Shown piece by piece: positions 22,777 through 33,059 of a stretch of DNA of 64,000 nucleotides. Positions within the stretch are counted from its first letter, which is position 1, and every line of letters begins with the position of its first letter. The DNA is from Cantharellus purpuraceus (taxonomy: Eukaryota; Basidiomycota; Agaricomycetes; Cantharellales; Hydnaceae): contig JALBUN010000023.1 in assembly GCA_025174535.1 (NCBI GenBank), positions 806,001-870,000 of the forward strand, read 5' to 3'. The notes beneath the pieces were generated by a model. It ran no database searches and was not told where the DNA came from. It was given only the letters and a program-made list of their open reading frames with translations. Made by a program: the position numbers and the translations under genes.

Positions 22777-23595
22777 CTACATACCTCGCTGTCGTGCGAT
22801 AAAGTACACGGTTGTCGCTGTCAAGAGGCCTGTAAAAAGGCCAGCACTGAACGGTCCGAAATTGTCGGCAAGACGAAGATGTTTGTCTGGTCGTGTGCGC
22901 AGTATTTTGTGCGGTGGGGGAACAATGTCGTGTTCCCAGCCTTCATCCAATAGTCGGTCCATGGCATCGTCGTCCAATAGCGCAAGCTCATCCATCGGCC
23001 ATGCCTCGCACACACTTGTCATCCACCCCATGCGCCGCTTCCCCAAGTCGCCTCCTACACCCGGTGCTCTTTCCCGCAGTCTCCTCCTCAGCAGCCCCAC
23101 TTTTTCGATCGCATCACCGGTGTTTTGGGGCAACGCGGCCTCGACCCTCCGCTTGATAAGATGAGCCAACCTTGGACCATTTCCGTTGGTAGATATCAGG
23201 ATCTGCAACGGACCCTGCCGCACCTGGGCGCCAAAGTAAAAGTCGCAGGAGGGGGGCACGTCGGCGACGTTGACGGGAATTTTGCGTGTGCGGCAGAGGG
23301 CACAGATGTCGCGGCTGGTGGCGACGTCGTCGATGGCGGTGAGGACCATGTCTGCGTCTGCCAGGTCATCAGGGCCGCCAAAAGGACGGTCGTGATATGT
23401 GATCCGTGAGGAGTCTGCGAGGAGCTGCTGGATGGCGGGATGGAGCCCTGTTCTGGGGGCGATGAGGGTGACGAACGCATCGGCGGATAGCACGTCGGAG
23501 AGACGATGAGATGCAACCTCACCGCCACCGACAATAACGACACGACGATCTTTGAGTTGCCAGGCGATAAGCAAAGACCCGCCTGGCTGAAGCAT
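22777..23595 (-). CDS. MET8: Met8-like siroheme synthase (precorrin-2 dehydrogenase/ferrochelatase)
   Basis: Makes siroheme for sulfite and nitrite reductases. A single uninterrupted exon of 272 residues, close to yeast Met8 in size. The Rossmann NAD-binding motif is RRVVIVGGGEVASHRL near residue 20. The region NVADVPPSCDFYFGAQV contains the conserved Asp used for both activities in Met8, followed by GPLQILISTNGNGPRLAHLI. The C-terminus ends in a hydrophobic stretch (PFSAGLFTGLLTATTVYFIA then RQRGM) that looks like a tail anchor and is absent from the soluble yeast enzyme. The open frame extends 24 codons further upstream but only to a TTG, so the ATG giving MLQPGGSLLIAWQLK was chosen. Confidence 0.9.
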   Translation of the reverse strand: MLQPGGSLLIAWQLKDRRVVIVGGGEVASHRLSDVLSADAFVTLIAPRTGLHPAIQQLLADSSRITYHDRPFGGPDDLADADMVLTAIDDVATSRDICALCRTRKIPVNVADVPPSCDFYFGAQVRQGPLQILISTNGNGPRLAHLIKRRVEAALPQNTGDAIEKVGLLRRRLRERAPGVGGDLGKRRMGWMTSVCEAWPMDELALLDDDAMDRLLDEGWEHDIVPPPHKILRTRPDKHLRLADNFGPFSAGLFTGLLTATTVYFIARQRGM

Positions 23596-24118
23596 GACCG
23601 TAGTGCCAAAAGTAGCTATTCTGATGTCACGCCGGAAAATAGGTGGGAATCTTAGTTTACTGGCCAATGTGCGACAGGGTCATCGTACTTGCGTCAGATT
23701 TGCAAACCGAGTTGGTTGCGGCAGCGTCGAAAGAAAAGAAAGACAAGTTGGGTTAAGTCTTAATACGAGCAGTGCCCATAGCAATCGTTGGTGGAATCAT
23801 TAACCGGGAACAGTTACATAAGCAGGACTGACATTAGGTTCTGGTTAGCGTCCAACCCTTGCACCCTCCCCCTCCTCCCTCTCCTTCCCTTCTCTTCTGC
23901 CTCCCTCTTCTTCTCCAGTGCAGCCCCCCTTAGCGAACGGCGTCGACCGTCGACTTTCCACTCTTTTCTCCATCCAACACAAATCTTCCAGCTGCGCTGC
24001 GTCATTTCGGCTTGAAGCCCTCCTTCCTATTCACTCTCTACTCAAGTCAGCTCACGTTCATATCACGTCTTCCATGCCTTCCCGGGCTAATTAATGCTTT
24101 CAGCCTTCATTGACTGCA
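23596..24118. other. divergent promoter region MET8/tetraspanin
   Basis: A CT-rich block (about 23864-23930) on the plus strand leads toward the tetraspanin start, a typical basidiomycete leader feature. No gene was seen. Confidence 0.5.
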
Positions 24119-24989
24119 ATGCCTTCCAAGAAACTTATGGGGTTCTGGGCCTTCTTTGACCTCTGCGTCTTGATCGGAGGGATTATATCCATCGTTTTCT
24201 CTCTCCTGTGGCACAGCCCAAACAATACATTGCGAAGCCTCGTCATCACCGAAACGGACATGACTGGTGGGTCCATTGCTGCACGGCGTTACCTATGTCC
24301 GCTTGATATGCCGTCGAATTCAGCGGGGCTCGTCATCGGCGTCGCCATGCTGGTCACCTTTGTCGTGTCCATCGGCGCCATTGTGCAACCCAATCATGTC
24401 ACCAGACCACTTGCTATTCTGAATTGGTTTCTAATCCTTGACACTCTGGGCGTAGTTGTAGTAGGCACGATGGTCTGGTGGGCTACCCTACAGGAGCGTA
24501 AGAACTTTGGCATGGCCTTTGATGCCGCAAGCAGCTCCACCCGGCTCATTATTCAGGACAAGGCAAGCTGGCCCCAGTCGTCCCCTGCGCTTCTATTACT
24601 CACATGAGGTCGCAGCTTCAATGTTGTGGATACTGGGCCAATAACGAGATCCAGACGATAGTGAACCAAGGATTCTGCTCCACGAACACTAATGCCACTG
24701 CCTGTGTTGGGCCCGTGACTGCCTTTGCAGACAAGACGCTGAATGAGGTTTTCACGTGAGTCGCATAACATAAAGCATACGAGCCGTGTGTCTCATCTGG
24801 TGTCGCAGTTCGATGTATGGGTTTGTTGCGGGCATTATTGGACTATTCCTGTCGACATTGTGTGTGATCAAGAAGGCATGTTTTATATCTCTTACTCTCA
24901 TAACCACTGCTCTGACGAGACGATAGCGACACGAGGTGGAGCGGTTCAAAAAGATCGATGCTAAGCGAGGCGGCAGAGGGTTTGTGTGA
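24119..24989 (+). CDS. tetraspanin-like four-helix membrane protein
   Basis: Integral membrane organiser of the fungal tetraspanin (Tsp2/Tsp3-like) type. Four hydrophobic segments are visible: FFDLCVLIGGIISIVFSLL, GLVIGVAMLVTFVVSIGAIV, FLILDTLGVVVVGTMVWW and the last, FVAGIIGLFLSTLCVIK. The large outer loop before the fourth helix has the tetraspanin CCG motif (LQCCGYW) and further cysteines (GFCSTN, TACVGP). The tail reads RHEVERFKKIDAKRGGRGFV. Two of the introns appear to start with GC: 24563-24615 (donor GCAAGC) and 24876-24926 (donor GCATGT). Both keep the frame and the expected protein, while nearby GT choices do not. The start is the ATG giving MPSKKLMGFW; the frame upstream opens only at a TTG. 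Confidence 0.82.
24563..24926 (+). other. region with two probable GC-AG introns in the tetraspanin gene
   Basis: Introns at 24563-24615 (AAG followed by GCAAGC, the usual GC-donor context) and 24876-24926 (AAG followed by GCATGT). A normal GT-AG intron lies between them (about 24756-24808). Removing both keeps the frame and restores LQCCGYW and RHEVERFKKIDAKRG. Confidence 0.65.
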
Positions 24990-25596
24990 TCGCCTTGCTA
25001 GCTGCTACTCTCCTCTCTTTCCCCACTCAATTATTCGCGCTCTTTCCCTTGTGCTGTAATGTGTTTGGGGTTGCCCAGGACGCTGAGCGTTGCGGTAATA
25101 TCTGTTGTAGGGTCGGAGGTAATCCGTTGTATTCATTTCTGAGTATGTCAAATACCGCTAGCGGCTGAGTTAGCAGCAAGACTGTTTTTTTTTTTTTGAA
25201 ATTGCCGGGCCTTGCAACATGATTTCAGAATTTGCATGTGCTCGATGTACTGGCTATATTCCTTTTGCGAATTTGGAATTTGGAATTTGGAATGTAGCTA
25301 TGGTAATCGTGTTAAAAGAGACGCTCGTGGGAGACGCTCACTGTCGGTTTCCTTTGACAGCGGCTCATCGCTCTTCATCTCTTCCATTCTTTTCCCCTAG
25401 AGGGTTCACTTTTTCTGTACCCTATTGCTCGCAGGTCGGGCTCCCTTTCTTTCGATTTTCGCCTGTAAACCATTCCGCATACCATATTAAAAACTAGCTC
25501 ACACTTTGTACCGGGTAAGCCCACATTTTCAACTCTGGCACAGGCAGAACCTAACACACACTATATTCCTAGCCAAGCTCACTCTTTCGACCCACC
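24990..25596. other. intergenic, no gene recognised
   Basis: Contains a run of T (25184-25197) and a small tandem array of a 7-bp unit (GGAATTT, three copies, about 25270-25292). Composition changes sharply to very C-rich at about 25590, where the next ORF starts. Confidence 0.5.
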
Positions 25597-26118
25597 ATGC
25601 CCCGCCGCCCGCCCCCCTCAGCACTTCTCCTGCACCCCGGGCCCACGCCCCCGCGCTCCCGACCCAAACACACGCTCCCCTCCCTCCCCCGCCCCGCCTT
25701 CTGCCCCGACTTCTACCCCGCCAAGTCCTCGCTGCACGCCCCCGTCCTCGCACGCACGACCAGCCGCGACGCGAGCACCAACACCATGATGGGGCCCGTG
25801 TATGCACCCACACCGACACCTATGCTCGCACCTGCGCCCGTGCACGCGTCCTCGTACACGGCCGCAGCACTGTCCAGCGCGTGGCTCTGGTCGTGGCTCC
25901 CCGGCTCCTCAGAGACGAGCCCCACGTCCTCCAGCAGCAGCAGCGCCAGCCCGACGAGGTCCGATAGAGCAAAGGAAGACGGAACACGCCCCAGCGTGCG
26001 CGGCCCCTGGGACCACTCGCGCAGTCTCTCTGAGAGCATGCTAGATGTCGATAGCCTCATAAAGGCCCCTAAGCCTGCGGCTGTGACCGTGAGCCCTTTA
26101 TCATCCGCCGTGTGGTGA
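25597..26118 (+). CDS. hypothetical protein, 173 aa, orphan
   Basis: I do not recognise this protein. The start has a good context (CCACCATGC) and the frame is open for 173 codons in one exon. Composition is unusual: the first half is Pro/Arg/Ala/Ser-rich with C in most third positions, unlike its neighbours. The middle has an aromatic cluster (SSAWLWSWLPGSS) followed by a Ser run; the end has SRSLSESMLDVDSLIKAPKP, which could be a short helix. No signal peptide or membrane helix is evident. The strong strand bias (C-rich on this strand) leaves long ORFs on the other strand too, so coding status is moderate. Confidence 0.5.
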   Translation: MPRRPPPSALLLHPGPTPPRSRPKHTLPSLPRPAFCPDFYPAKSSLHAPVLARTTSRDASTNTMMGPVYAPTPTPMLAPAPVHASSYTAAALSSAWLWSWLPGSSETSPTSSSSSSASPTRSDRAKEDGTRPSVRGPWDHSRSLSESMLDVDSLIKAPKPAAVTVSPLSSAVW

Positions 26119-26445
26119 AGGCGTCAGAATAGAAGCATCCGTGGAGGCATGTAGACGGAAGCGAAACGTGAATGTTGGGTGGCGTATACGATGGGCTATG
26201 GTCCCATGCGTCGTGGTAATTATACATCAGAGTGTACTTATTTTCTGCGTATCCAAGCGTGTTCTGGTCTAGTGTATAACAAGCAACCAATAAGATCGGT
26301 ATGTATTGTATCGGTTAAAAACTGCGTGAAATACAGTGGGATCTACAAGAGAAAATAAAGGAGATGCTACAGAAATATAAGGAACTAAGTGTATGTTATA
26401 AAGTATGCTTGCCATACAGTCAATGGTTGTTGGGCGTTCGTTTTC
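26119..26445. other. convergent 3' flanks
   Basis: AT-rich gap between the orphan and the GTPase gene stops; no coding signal. Confidence 0.5.
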
Positions 26446-29400
26446 TCAATTGGCTCTTGCGGCAGTGCTCCAAAGGGCAACCTGCGTGTTGATTTTTTTA
26501 AGCGTCTCGAGGGTTTTGCGTCTGGCACGCGCTTGATGTGGATCATCGCAGTAGGAGCGCTCCCACAACAGGCTCATGCTGACCTCTACCTGATGCAACA
26601 AGAATAAGAACCCTTCATGAAAATATCAATCTGCACAGGCCTACCTTTTGCGACATAATTTCAAACGCAGTCATCAAAGTGCCCCCGACAGAATCTGCAG
26701 CCTCGTTAAGGCGTTCAAGCAGCGTACCCGCACCCCCATTGAAGATAGAATTTCTGACAGTCTCGATATAATCGTGGAAGACGGCCTGCAACACAGAACG
26801 TTAATGTCGCTCTTTCATATACAACATGCTCACGTGCCTTCTGTCTAGCCACCGAGCCACAGCCTCGTTCTTCATATGCCTGATGATAGCCTAAGCGCAG
26901 CTGCGCCTGAATATGTGGGACCAGGCACCGAGACACTCCCTTTTGATTCTCGTTTAGGATCAGCTGTACGGCAGTCACCATAGACTTCATAGCAATCTGT
27001 GGGACAAGTTAGCGGACCGTACAAGCGAAGGGGGGTATTCGAATGGAACACAAAACGTGCCTTGACCTCTTCCAAGGCAACCTCGCCTTGTTGTTTTGAT
27101 CGATCTTTGAGGCCTGGAGCAGCAGATTTCTCGATATCCTCGAGCAACTTGCCAATGATACCCATCGCTTGACTCTCAACCGAACCGAACAGATCGGCTT
27201 CGAAAACCTAATGCTACCTGGGTGAGTGACCATATAGGGTATCAACAACGAAGCGACTCACTCGTGCCCAACTTTTGGGAGAAAGCATAGTAAGTTAAGC
27301 ACCCCTCAGATAAGCTAGCGACATACCTCGACGCAATGTTCTTCGTCAAAGGATTGATTAAATCGGTGTTTAAGCACCGGCGGAATGAACCATCTCTCTG
27401 CACTGAAGAATTAGTGTTGAGCAGTAAGCTCAAGCAAGGGGACCCACGCGAAGGGTGGCACGGTAAGAAGCCCAATGCATAGATGCGGCAAATCCATCTG
27501 ATATCTCCACCGCAGATGCAGCGGCCTGAAAAACTGAACTAAGCCACACACAACAAGCAGAAGAGGGGAAAGAGTAAAAAAAAAGCGGGTTTCTTGCTCA
27601 CCTTGGCAGCTCCAGTTTGCAGCTTTTCATTCAAGCTGTTCTCAAATTTGCTCTTAAGTTCTGCAACAGCATTGTCTACTACCTCTTCAAAGTCCTGGAA
27701 ATGGGGCCTGAATTGACTAACCTATCATTGATGCATGCATAAAAGGACAGACCTTTATAAGACGATGCATGATGCCAACACGTGTCCCTGAGAGGTTGCT
27801 CTTAGCAGTCTCTCCTTTCTTCTTCGCGAGGAAGGCACCATTTTCGCCATGGGTCCACGCATCTAGACGCAACCAGAAGAATGGGTCAACGTCCTCGTCC
27901 TCATCCTCGTTGTTCTCCCCATCCTCTCCCGTCTGACTCTGCCACAGCTCACGAAGAGCCGAGCGATCTTCTTCCCTCACTTCGGTGATCCCCCCTACAT
28001 AGTTGATCGCCGAGATGATGAAGGCTCGCAAATGAGCAAGAAATGTTCTAGCCGCACGTTGCCGAGATGAAACGGTCAGAGTTTGACACCACTCTGTCAA
28101 ACCAGAAATGAATCACTGGACAAGGAGCACATGTAATAGCATACTTTGCAAATCAGGGATGCCCGTATCTGCTACATCTGTAAAACACGTGGGTTTCCCA
28201 TCACCTTTGGCTTGTTCTGCGTGAGAATGTCAAATGCCAATCAAGTCTGCGCAGAGACAAGACGCTACGAACTAGTGATTCGAATATAATCACGTGCAGA
28301 GGCACAGAAGGTAGGCAGGTCGATATCCTCGTAATCTGTGCAATAAATGATGATCAGGCTTTACCTAAGTATTCGGCAGACCACTGTGGGCTTACTCCGG
28401 ACTTGTTGCGTCGGATCAAAGTTCAAGGGATTTTGTTCCTGGGCCTCGGCCTCATCAAATTCTCTTAACCCCGCCCGGAAGTCTTCCTTGAGAATATCGC
28501 GCGAAAACTCGGAGCGCTTTAAAGAGCAAACTCCGTTCTTCTTAGTCTGTGCTTTGGCGAGTTTACCCGTTGCGTTGACTATCTCATCAGCGGCTTTCCT
28601 TTGCTTAGTCCTCTGTGATAGGTAAGTAGGTGGGTGGGGTAAGAATTCATGAACATCAGACCTCGTTGCTAAGCCTTGTCCTGAGCATCTTAATGGCATC
28701 GTTAGTCTCTCCAATTTTGGCCTTGAGGTATTCTTCCGTGATTACTTCCTGGGCTTCCAGAGCATCGTCAGTCTGCTGCTCCGAGTCCAGATCAGGTTCA
28801 GAGTTAGAGTCCTCATCGCTCTCAAACTCTGAGCTTTTCGAATCAGAATCAGAGTCAGAGTCATCGTTCTCGCTGGCATCTTCAAAGCCATCCAGCTCGT
28901 CAAAATCATCCAGATCGATTTCCTCGTCTTCTGTGTCAATAACGTCCGATCCTTCTTTGTCGGGATCACTCTTCTGGCGCTTAGCAACTTTCTTGCTCCT
29001 CGCAGCTGCACGCTTACGTTTCCCAAGGTTGGCTTTACGCTTGCCTCTTTGAACATTAGCTGTGAGTTTAGGCTGGAAAGACTCGCCGATTTGTAGAGCG
29101 TTAAGATGTTCCCGATAGTCCACTCCAATAGCACGGGCATTCTTGAGCTCTTTTTCAGCCGCTGGATTGAGGATGGTTAGCAAATATTATGCCATTTAGC
29201 AAGTTGGGAATGCCCAACCCTTGGTAGCCTGGACGGCCTCAGCCTTTCTGCTTTTCCAGGTCTTCTGGTCTTGCTTGATGGCATCTATCCTCTCCTCTAT
29301 TGCCACGATTTCTTCGTCGTCTTCGAGTTTGAGCGAACGGATGACTTCCGAGCAGGAAATATCATCAGCCTTGGTAGCAATGAAGGTAATGGCGGAGCCA

Positions 29401-31175
29401 TCGTAGCTAAGCCAGAAGTTCTGCATGAGGCTCGTGAAAATGATTTCCGATACTTACATGCCATCTAGAAGAAACGACAGATCAGAAAAGGACATGTCAA
29501 GAAATTGAGTTACGTACCCATCTTAAGCTGGATCTTGAATGCATCACCCAGAAGATCTGGCGGTATATGAAGAAGTGAAATAGGTGGCGGCCCCTATGGT
29601 TAATAATTGACGAACCTTTAGCCGTGCGATCATCGACAGCTCTCGTTATGGGAGCCAAGATCCATATGCAGGCACATTTCTTCATATAATCTTTGCATAT
29701 GTTGCTTCTTGCTGCATTGGCATCGGCGACACCAGGAAGATCGACCAGTATCGCGCCAGTAGATAGCGTTGCTGACTTGCACTTGACGGCGACTTGACGA
29801 ATGAGTGGCCAGAGAGCGGGCTCATTTATAACATCATCCGTGGGCGCAGTATTTTTGTCTCCTTTTTTTTTGTCCTTCCCGTCTTTACTCTTTTTACGCT
29901 TCCGATCTTTGGAGTCGATATACTTAGATATATCTATAGAAAAGGCCTTGGAATCCTTCGAGCAGATATGCTTGGTCGTGCCGAGGAGTTTCGTAATGGT
30001 AGGATCATATTGTATGATTTGATCCGCCGTCATTCTCGCGAGCTGGTCCTGGCCTATGGAAGGGTAAACGGCATGGACCTGTATATACGATCATGAGATG
30101 ACAGGGCTATACATATTTTCAAAAGTAAAATTACTTTATGCCAAGCAATGCCTGCGTCACTCCGGAGATCGTTAGCTCTACGAACAATACCGTCTTCATC
30201 AACGAGATCATCAAGAAGAATCTCAAGCTCTGCTTTCCATTCATCTAGAGACAGAAATGAAATGTCTGCATTAATGGTAGGCTTGGTATGATACGCAATT
30301 TCGGTGACAACGGCAGTACAAGCTGCAATGTCAAAATGGTCAGAGGATCCAAATAAATAGAACATCAAACAGACCTCGCATGCCACTAGTCGGAACAATA
30401 TTGTCTAGCCTTCCTGTCAATATCAGGCGTTATGAAGCCGACATAAAATAACTTACTATCGAGAATGGCATTGAGTAGCGAAGATTTCCCCGCTCCTGTG
30501 GCTAAAGTTCACGTTTATCAAACGCATTGAGAGATGTGCCATTAGAGACGGAAACAGACATACCTCCGCATACCGCAATCAAAGTGGTGGGCGCGCCTTG
30601 GGTTTCCAAGCCAGCGACCTCGCGGAGCCACAATTCCTTTCGCATTCTGCTTCCCAACTCGAGGCTCTGAATGTGCCCCTTGATGATCTTGACCATACTG
30701 AGACCTTGTTGCAAAGCTTTCTCTGGGGTATATGCGATATCATGCACAGACTCGTATGCGGTGTACAGATTCTGACATGCAGGGGGCTGACTGACTCCTT
30801 GATTACACTTGGACACATTGTGAGGTTTGATGGACTTCTGCGTTGCATCGCCCGCAGAAGAATGTGGCATGACATTAGGCTGTCGGGTTGGGATATTTAA
30901 TGGAAGTTTAAAAATAATATGAAATGACGCACATGAATAGGGTCTGGCTTTCTTATACGCTGGGCAGAATTGAGAACAGCTTGCGACTGTAAAACATCAG
31001 AATCAACCAGAGTGTCAGAGCAATCGACTGGCTCCAGCTTGATGCGTGGTATATGTACTGACTTGAAAGGGTCAAGGCATTAGTAGAACCAACACGATGA
31101 AGCGCGTTAAAAACTGACAGACGTATTGAAATATGAGCTCACACTAGATGCCATACTGTTTTCCCTGTCACCCAT
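26446..31175 (-). CDS. nuclear SLIP-GC-like dynamin-family GTPase
   Basis: Large GTPase related to the vertebrate nuclear GTPase SLIP-GC and common in Agaricomycetes; function in fungi unknown. Many exons (around twenty). N-terminal exons give MGDRENSMASS, then VHIPRIKLEPVD (IKLE fits a SUMO site). G1 is VCGATGAGKSSLLNAILD, split by an intron. G3 is AILVDLPGVADANAARS and G4 is TFIATKADDISC. A basic insert (RKRKKSKDGKDKKKGDKN) lies between G1 and G3. After the GTPase domain come coiled-coil segments, basic patches (KRGKRKANLGKRKRAAARSK) and a very acidic Ser/Asp/Glu block (DFDELDGFEDASENDDSDSD). The rest is helical up to the end, VEVSMSLLWERSYCD...WSTAARAN. A 7-nt microexon at 29458-29464 joins LKMDG to YDGSAITF. 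The 5' end (ATG at 31175) is inferred from in-frame splicing. Confidence 0.78.
29458..29464 (-). other. 7-nt microexon of the SLIP-GC-like GTPase
   Basis: ATGGCAT on the minus strand, bounded by TTCTTCTAG before and GTAAGT after. The introns on each side are 53 bp (29517-29465) and 51 bp (29457-29407). Its inclusion gives LKMDGIYDGSAITFIATK in frame, the expected order before the G4 motif. Confidence 0.65.
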
Positions 31176-31763
31176 GGACTCTTGACCTTGAGCTTGAGAT
31201 CTGAGAGCTTAAACGCCAATGTCAGTGGTTTCCGAAGTTCGGAGCTTGGAAGCTTGTAAGAACTTGTAGCGGAGTTGGACAACTTAGTCGCGTTTACTCT
31301 CAGAGCCACAACAAGTTGGTATTCGGTTCAGAATGATAGACACCACTATCCACTTATAAGAATTGTTGTCTCAGTCTTATATCGGTGTTATGATGTGGTC
31401 GGAAGTAATGGTACGGGTAGTTCCGGTCTCACGGTCCTTACAAAGCTGGAGGTGGCTGAGATGGACGTATTAAGTGACAAACTATACAGCCCAATAAGTA
31501 TATGGCACCATAATATGTTTTGCCTGAATGGGTTTATTGAGATGCTTGGCTCAGCCTTCAACGAAGTCTAATGAAAATCAAAACCATTTCAGTTGACATC
31601 GACTGGTGAGATTCCAAGCCACAAATGACTTGCAATTGCCTGGCTTGTAGTGTTGTCATCTCTGGCTAGAAAATGTACGGGGGATATAAAGAAAAACAGA
31701 ATATATGCCATTTTGGCCGGATATACATGGCCAAGAATTGTCACATTATTTATGCCTTTAGGC
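31176..31763. other. intergenic, no gene recognised
   Basis: Holds the GTPase promoter and the 3' flank of the DUF6593 gene. A plus-strand ORF of 98 codons (31275-31571) has no recognisable pattern. Confidence 0.5.
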
Positions 31764-32443
31764 TCATGAACTTGCGGCAATCGAGTTGGCATTACCGATG
31801 GCTACGGCGGTCGCGATCGTCTCTTGCGACCGACGATCTTTCTCCTTCATGATGATGAAGCTCACAACAACGGTATCGAGGAACTGCATGCCCTGGGGAG
31901 AAATATCGATATTCATCTTCCGCGGAGTGCCACCAAACCATCCGCTTTTGCTTCGGTGAGACTCTGCGACTGCGGCATCGGTACTAACATCCTTGAGCTA
32001 GGAGGCAATTGTGAGCAGTTACTAATGAAACAGGAGTAAAACATAGTTATACAGTGAATTTATTACTGTGACGGCTCCACTTGTATGCCTTGCCATCACT
32101 TGTAGTAAGTATCTTAGATCTAAGTGACAAGCTGCATGAGATCAAGCAGATGGCAGAGTTAGCAGAACGATACGTACGAGCCGAACACACCATTTTTCTT
32201 CAAAAAGTCTTTCACACGCATGGCAGTCCCAAACAACGTCATCGTGGAGGACCCCACGGTACGCCAGGTCACCACGGCGATTATTGGCCCTTGACCAGCA
32301 GCGATGCCTGGCTTGACACGTCGAATGGTGGTAGTGCGACCAGACATTCGCCATGGTGTCTGCGCTTCGTAGAGAGGGCGTCCATCGCTGCTGTCAATAA
32401 TGAAAGAGTTGAGTGCGTCATTCTCGAGGAAGGAAACGTTCAT
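31764..32443 (-). CDS. DUF6593 domain protein
   Basis: Small protein of the DUF6593 family, which is expanded in Agaricomycetes and has no known function. Three exons give about 190 residues. Exon 1 reads MNVSFLENDALNSFIID, DGRPLYEAQTPWRMSGRTTT and IIAVVTWRTVGSSTMTLFG, the usual nucleus of the domain. Exon 2 ends TTSDGKAYKWSRHSNKFT. Exon 3 has AAVAESHRSKSGWFG, then GMQFLDTVVVSFIIMKEKDR and a short Ala/Ser tail. The second intron uses a donor GTATAAC after KFT and is 55 bp; other choices shift the frame. No signal peptide or clear membrane segment. Confidence 0.78.
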
Positions 32444-33059
32444 GATGTGAGGTTACTCCACACTCTGCAGTTCGCATGAGTTTAAAATGCCTCACACCAG
32501 CCGCCACGGCAATCAGAAAGTCGACGAGTTGAAGGCGCCAGAGGCATGAGGACGGCAAGCTCTACTGCCGTAGTGCAACACCTTATCAGATCATCCAGAA
32601 ACATCCCCAGCTTCGAGGACTGTCATAAAGGAGAACCTGATGCTCCGTGGGGACACAGGGTTGGCGTGGAAATGAGAAATAAATGAGACCTGAGCTGAGT
32701 ACTAGGGCTGAGATTGGATCGACATGCTCGGAAGAGGCGTGTCACCTGAACGTTTGAACACCGACAGAGGCTTTAGTGATCTTCTTACCAAACCAATCTT
32801 GTACTCAGTAGACACCCACAAGCCTCAAGCTTCAAGTACAAATGGAAAACCGGCAGAGAGGATGGACGAAGTTAGACGAAACTAGACGAAAGTGCAGGTG
32901 CTTTGTAGCTTGTTTTATATGAGTCCGCCTCTTAGCTAATGGAAGAATGGCAGGCTGGAAGTCACGTGATCTGTTCAGATTGTTTCAATCGTATACCCAT
33001 CCTTCCACGCATCTCTAATTTCCTTCACAGACAATTGCTGGTGGCCTTGTGCAGGCAAG
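32444..33059. other. divergent promoter region DUF6593/UBE2C
   Basis: No coding signal. A short array of GACGAA-type units lies at about 32864-32892. Confidence 0.5.

Noticed and set aside
23596..23667. Longer MET8 N-terminus starting at 23667
   Set aside because: The codon there is TTG, and Met8 relatives begin close to GGSLLIAWQL.
31970..32110. Frameshift in the DUF6593 gene
   Set aside because: Using the GTATAAC donor and the CCTCCTAG acceptor gives KFTLKDVSTDAAVAESHRS in frame.
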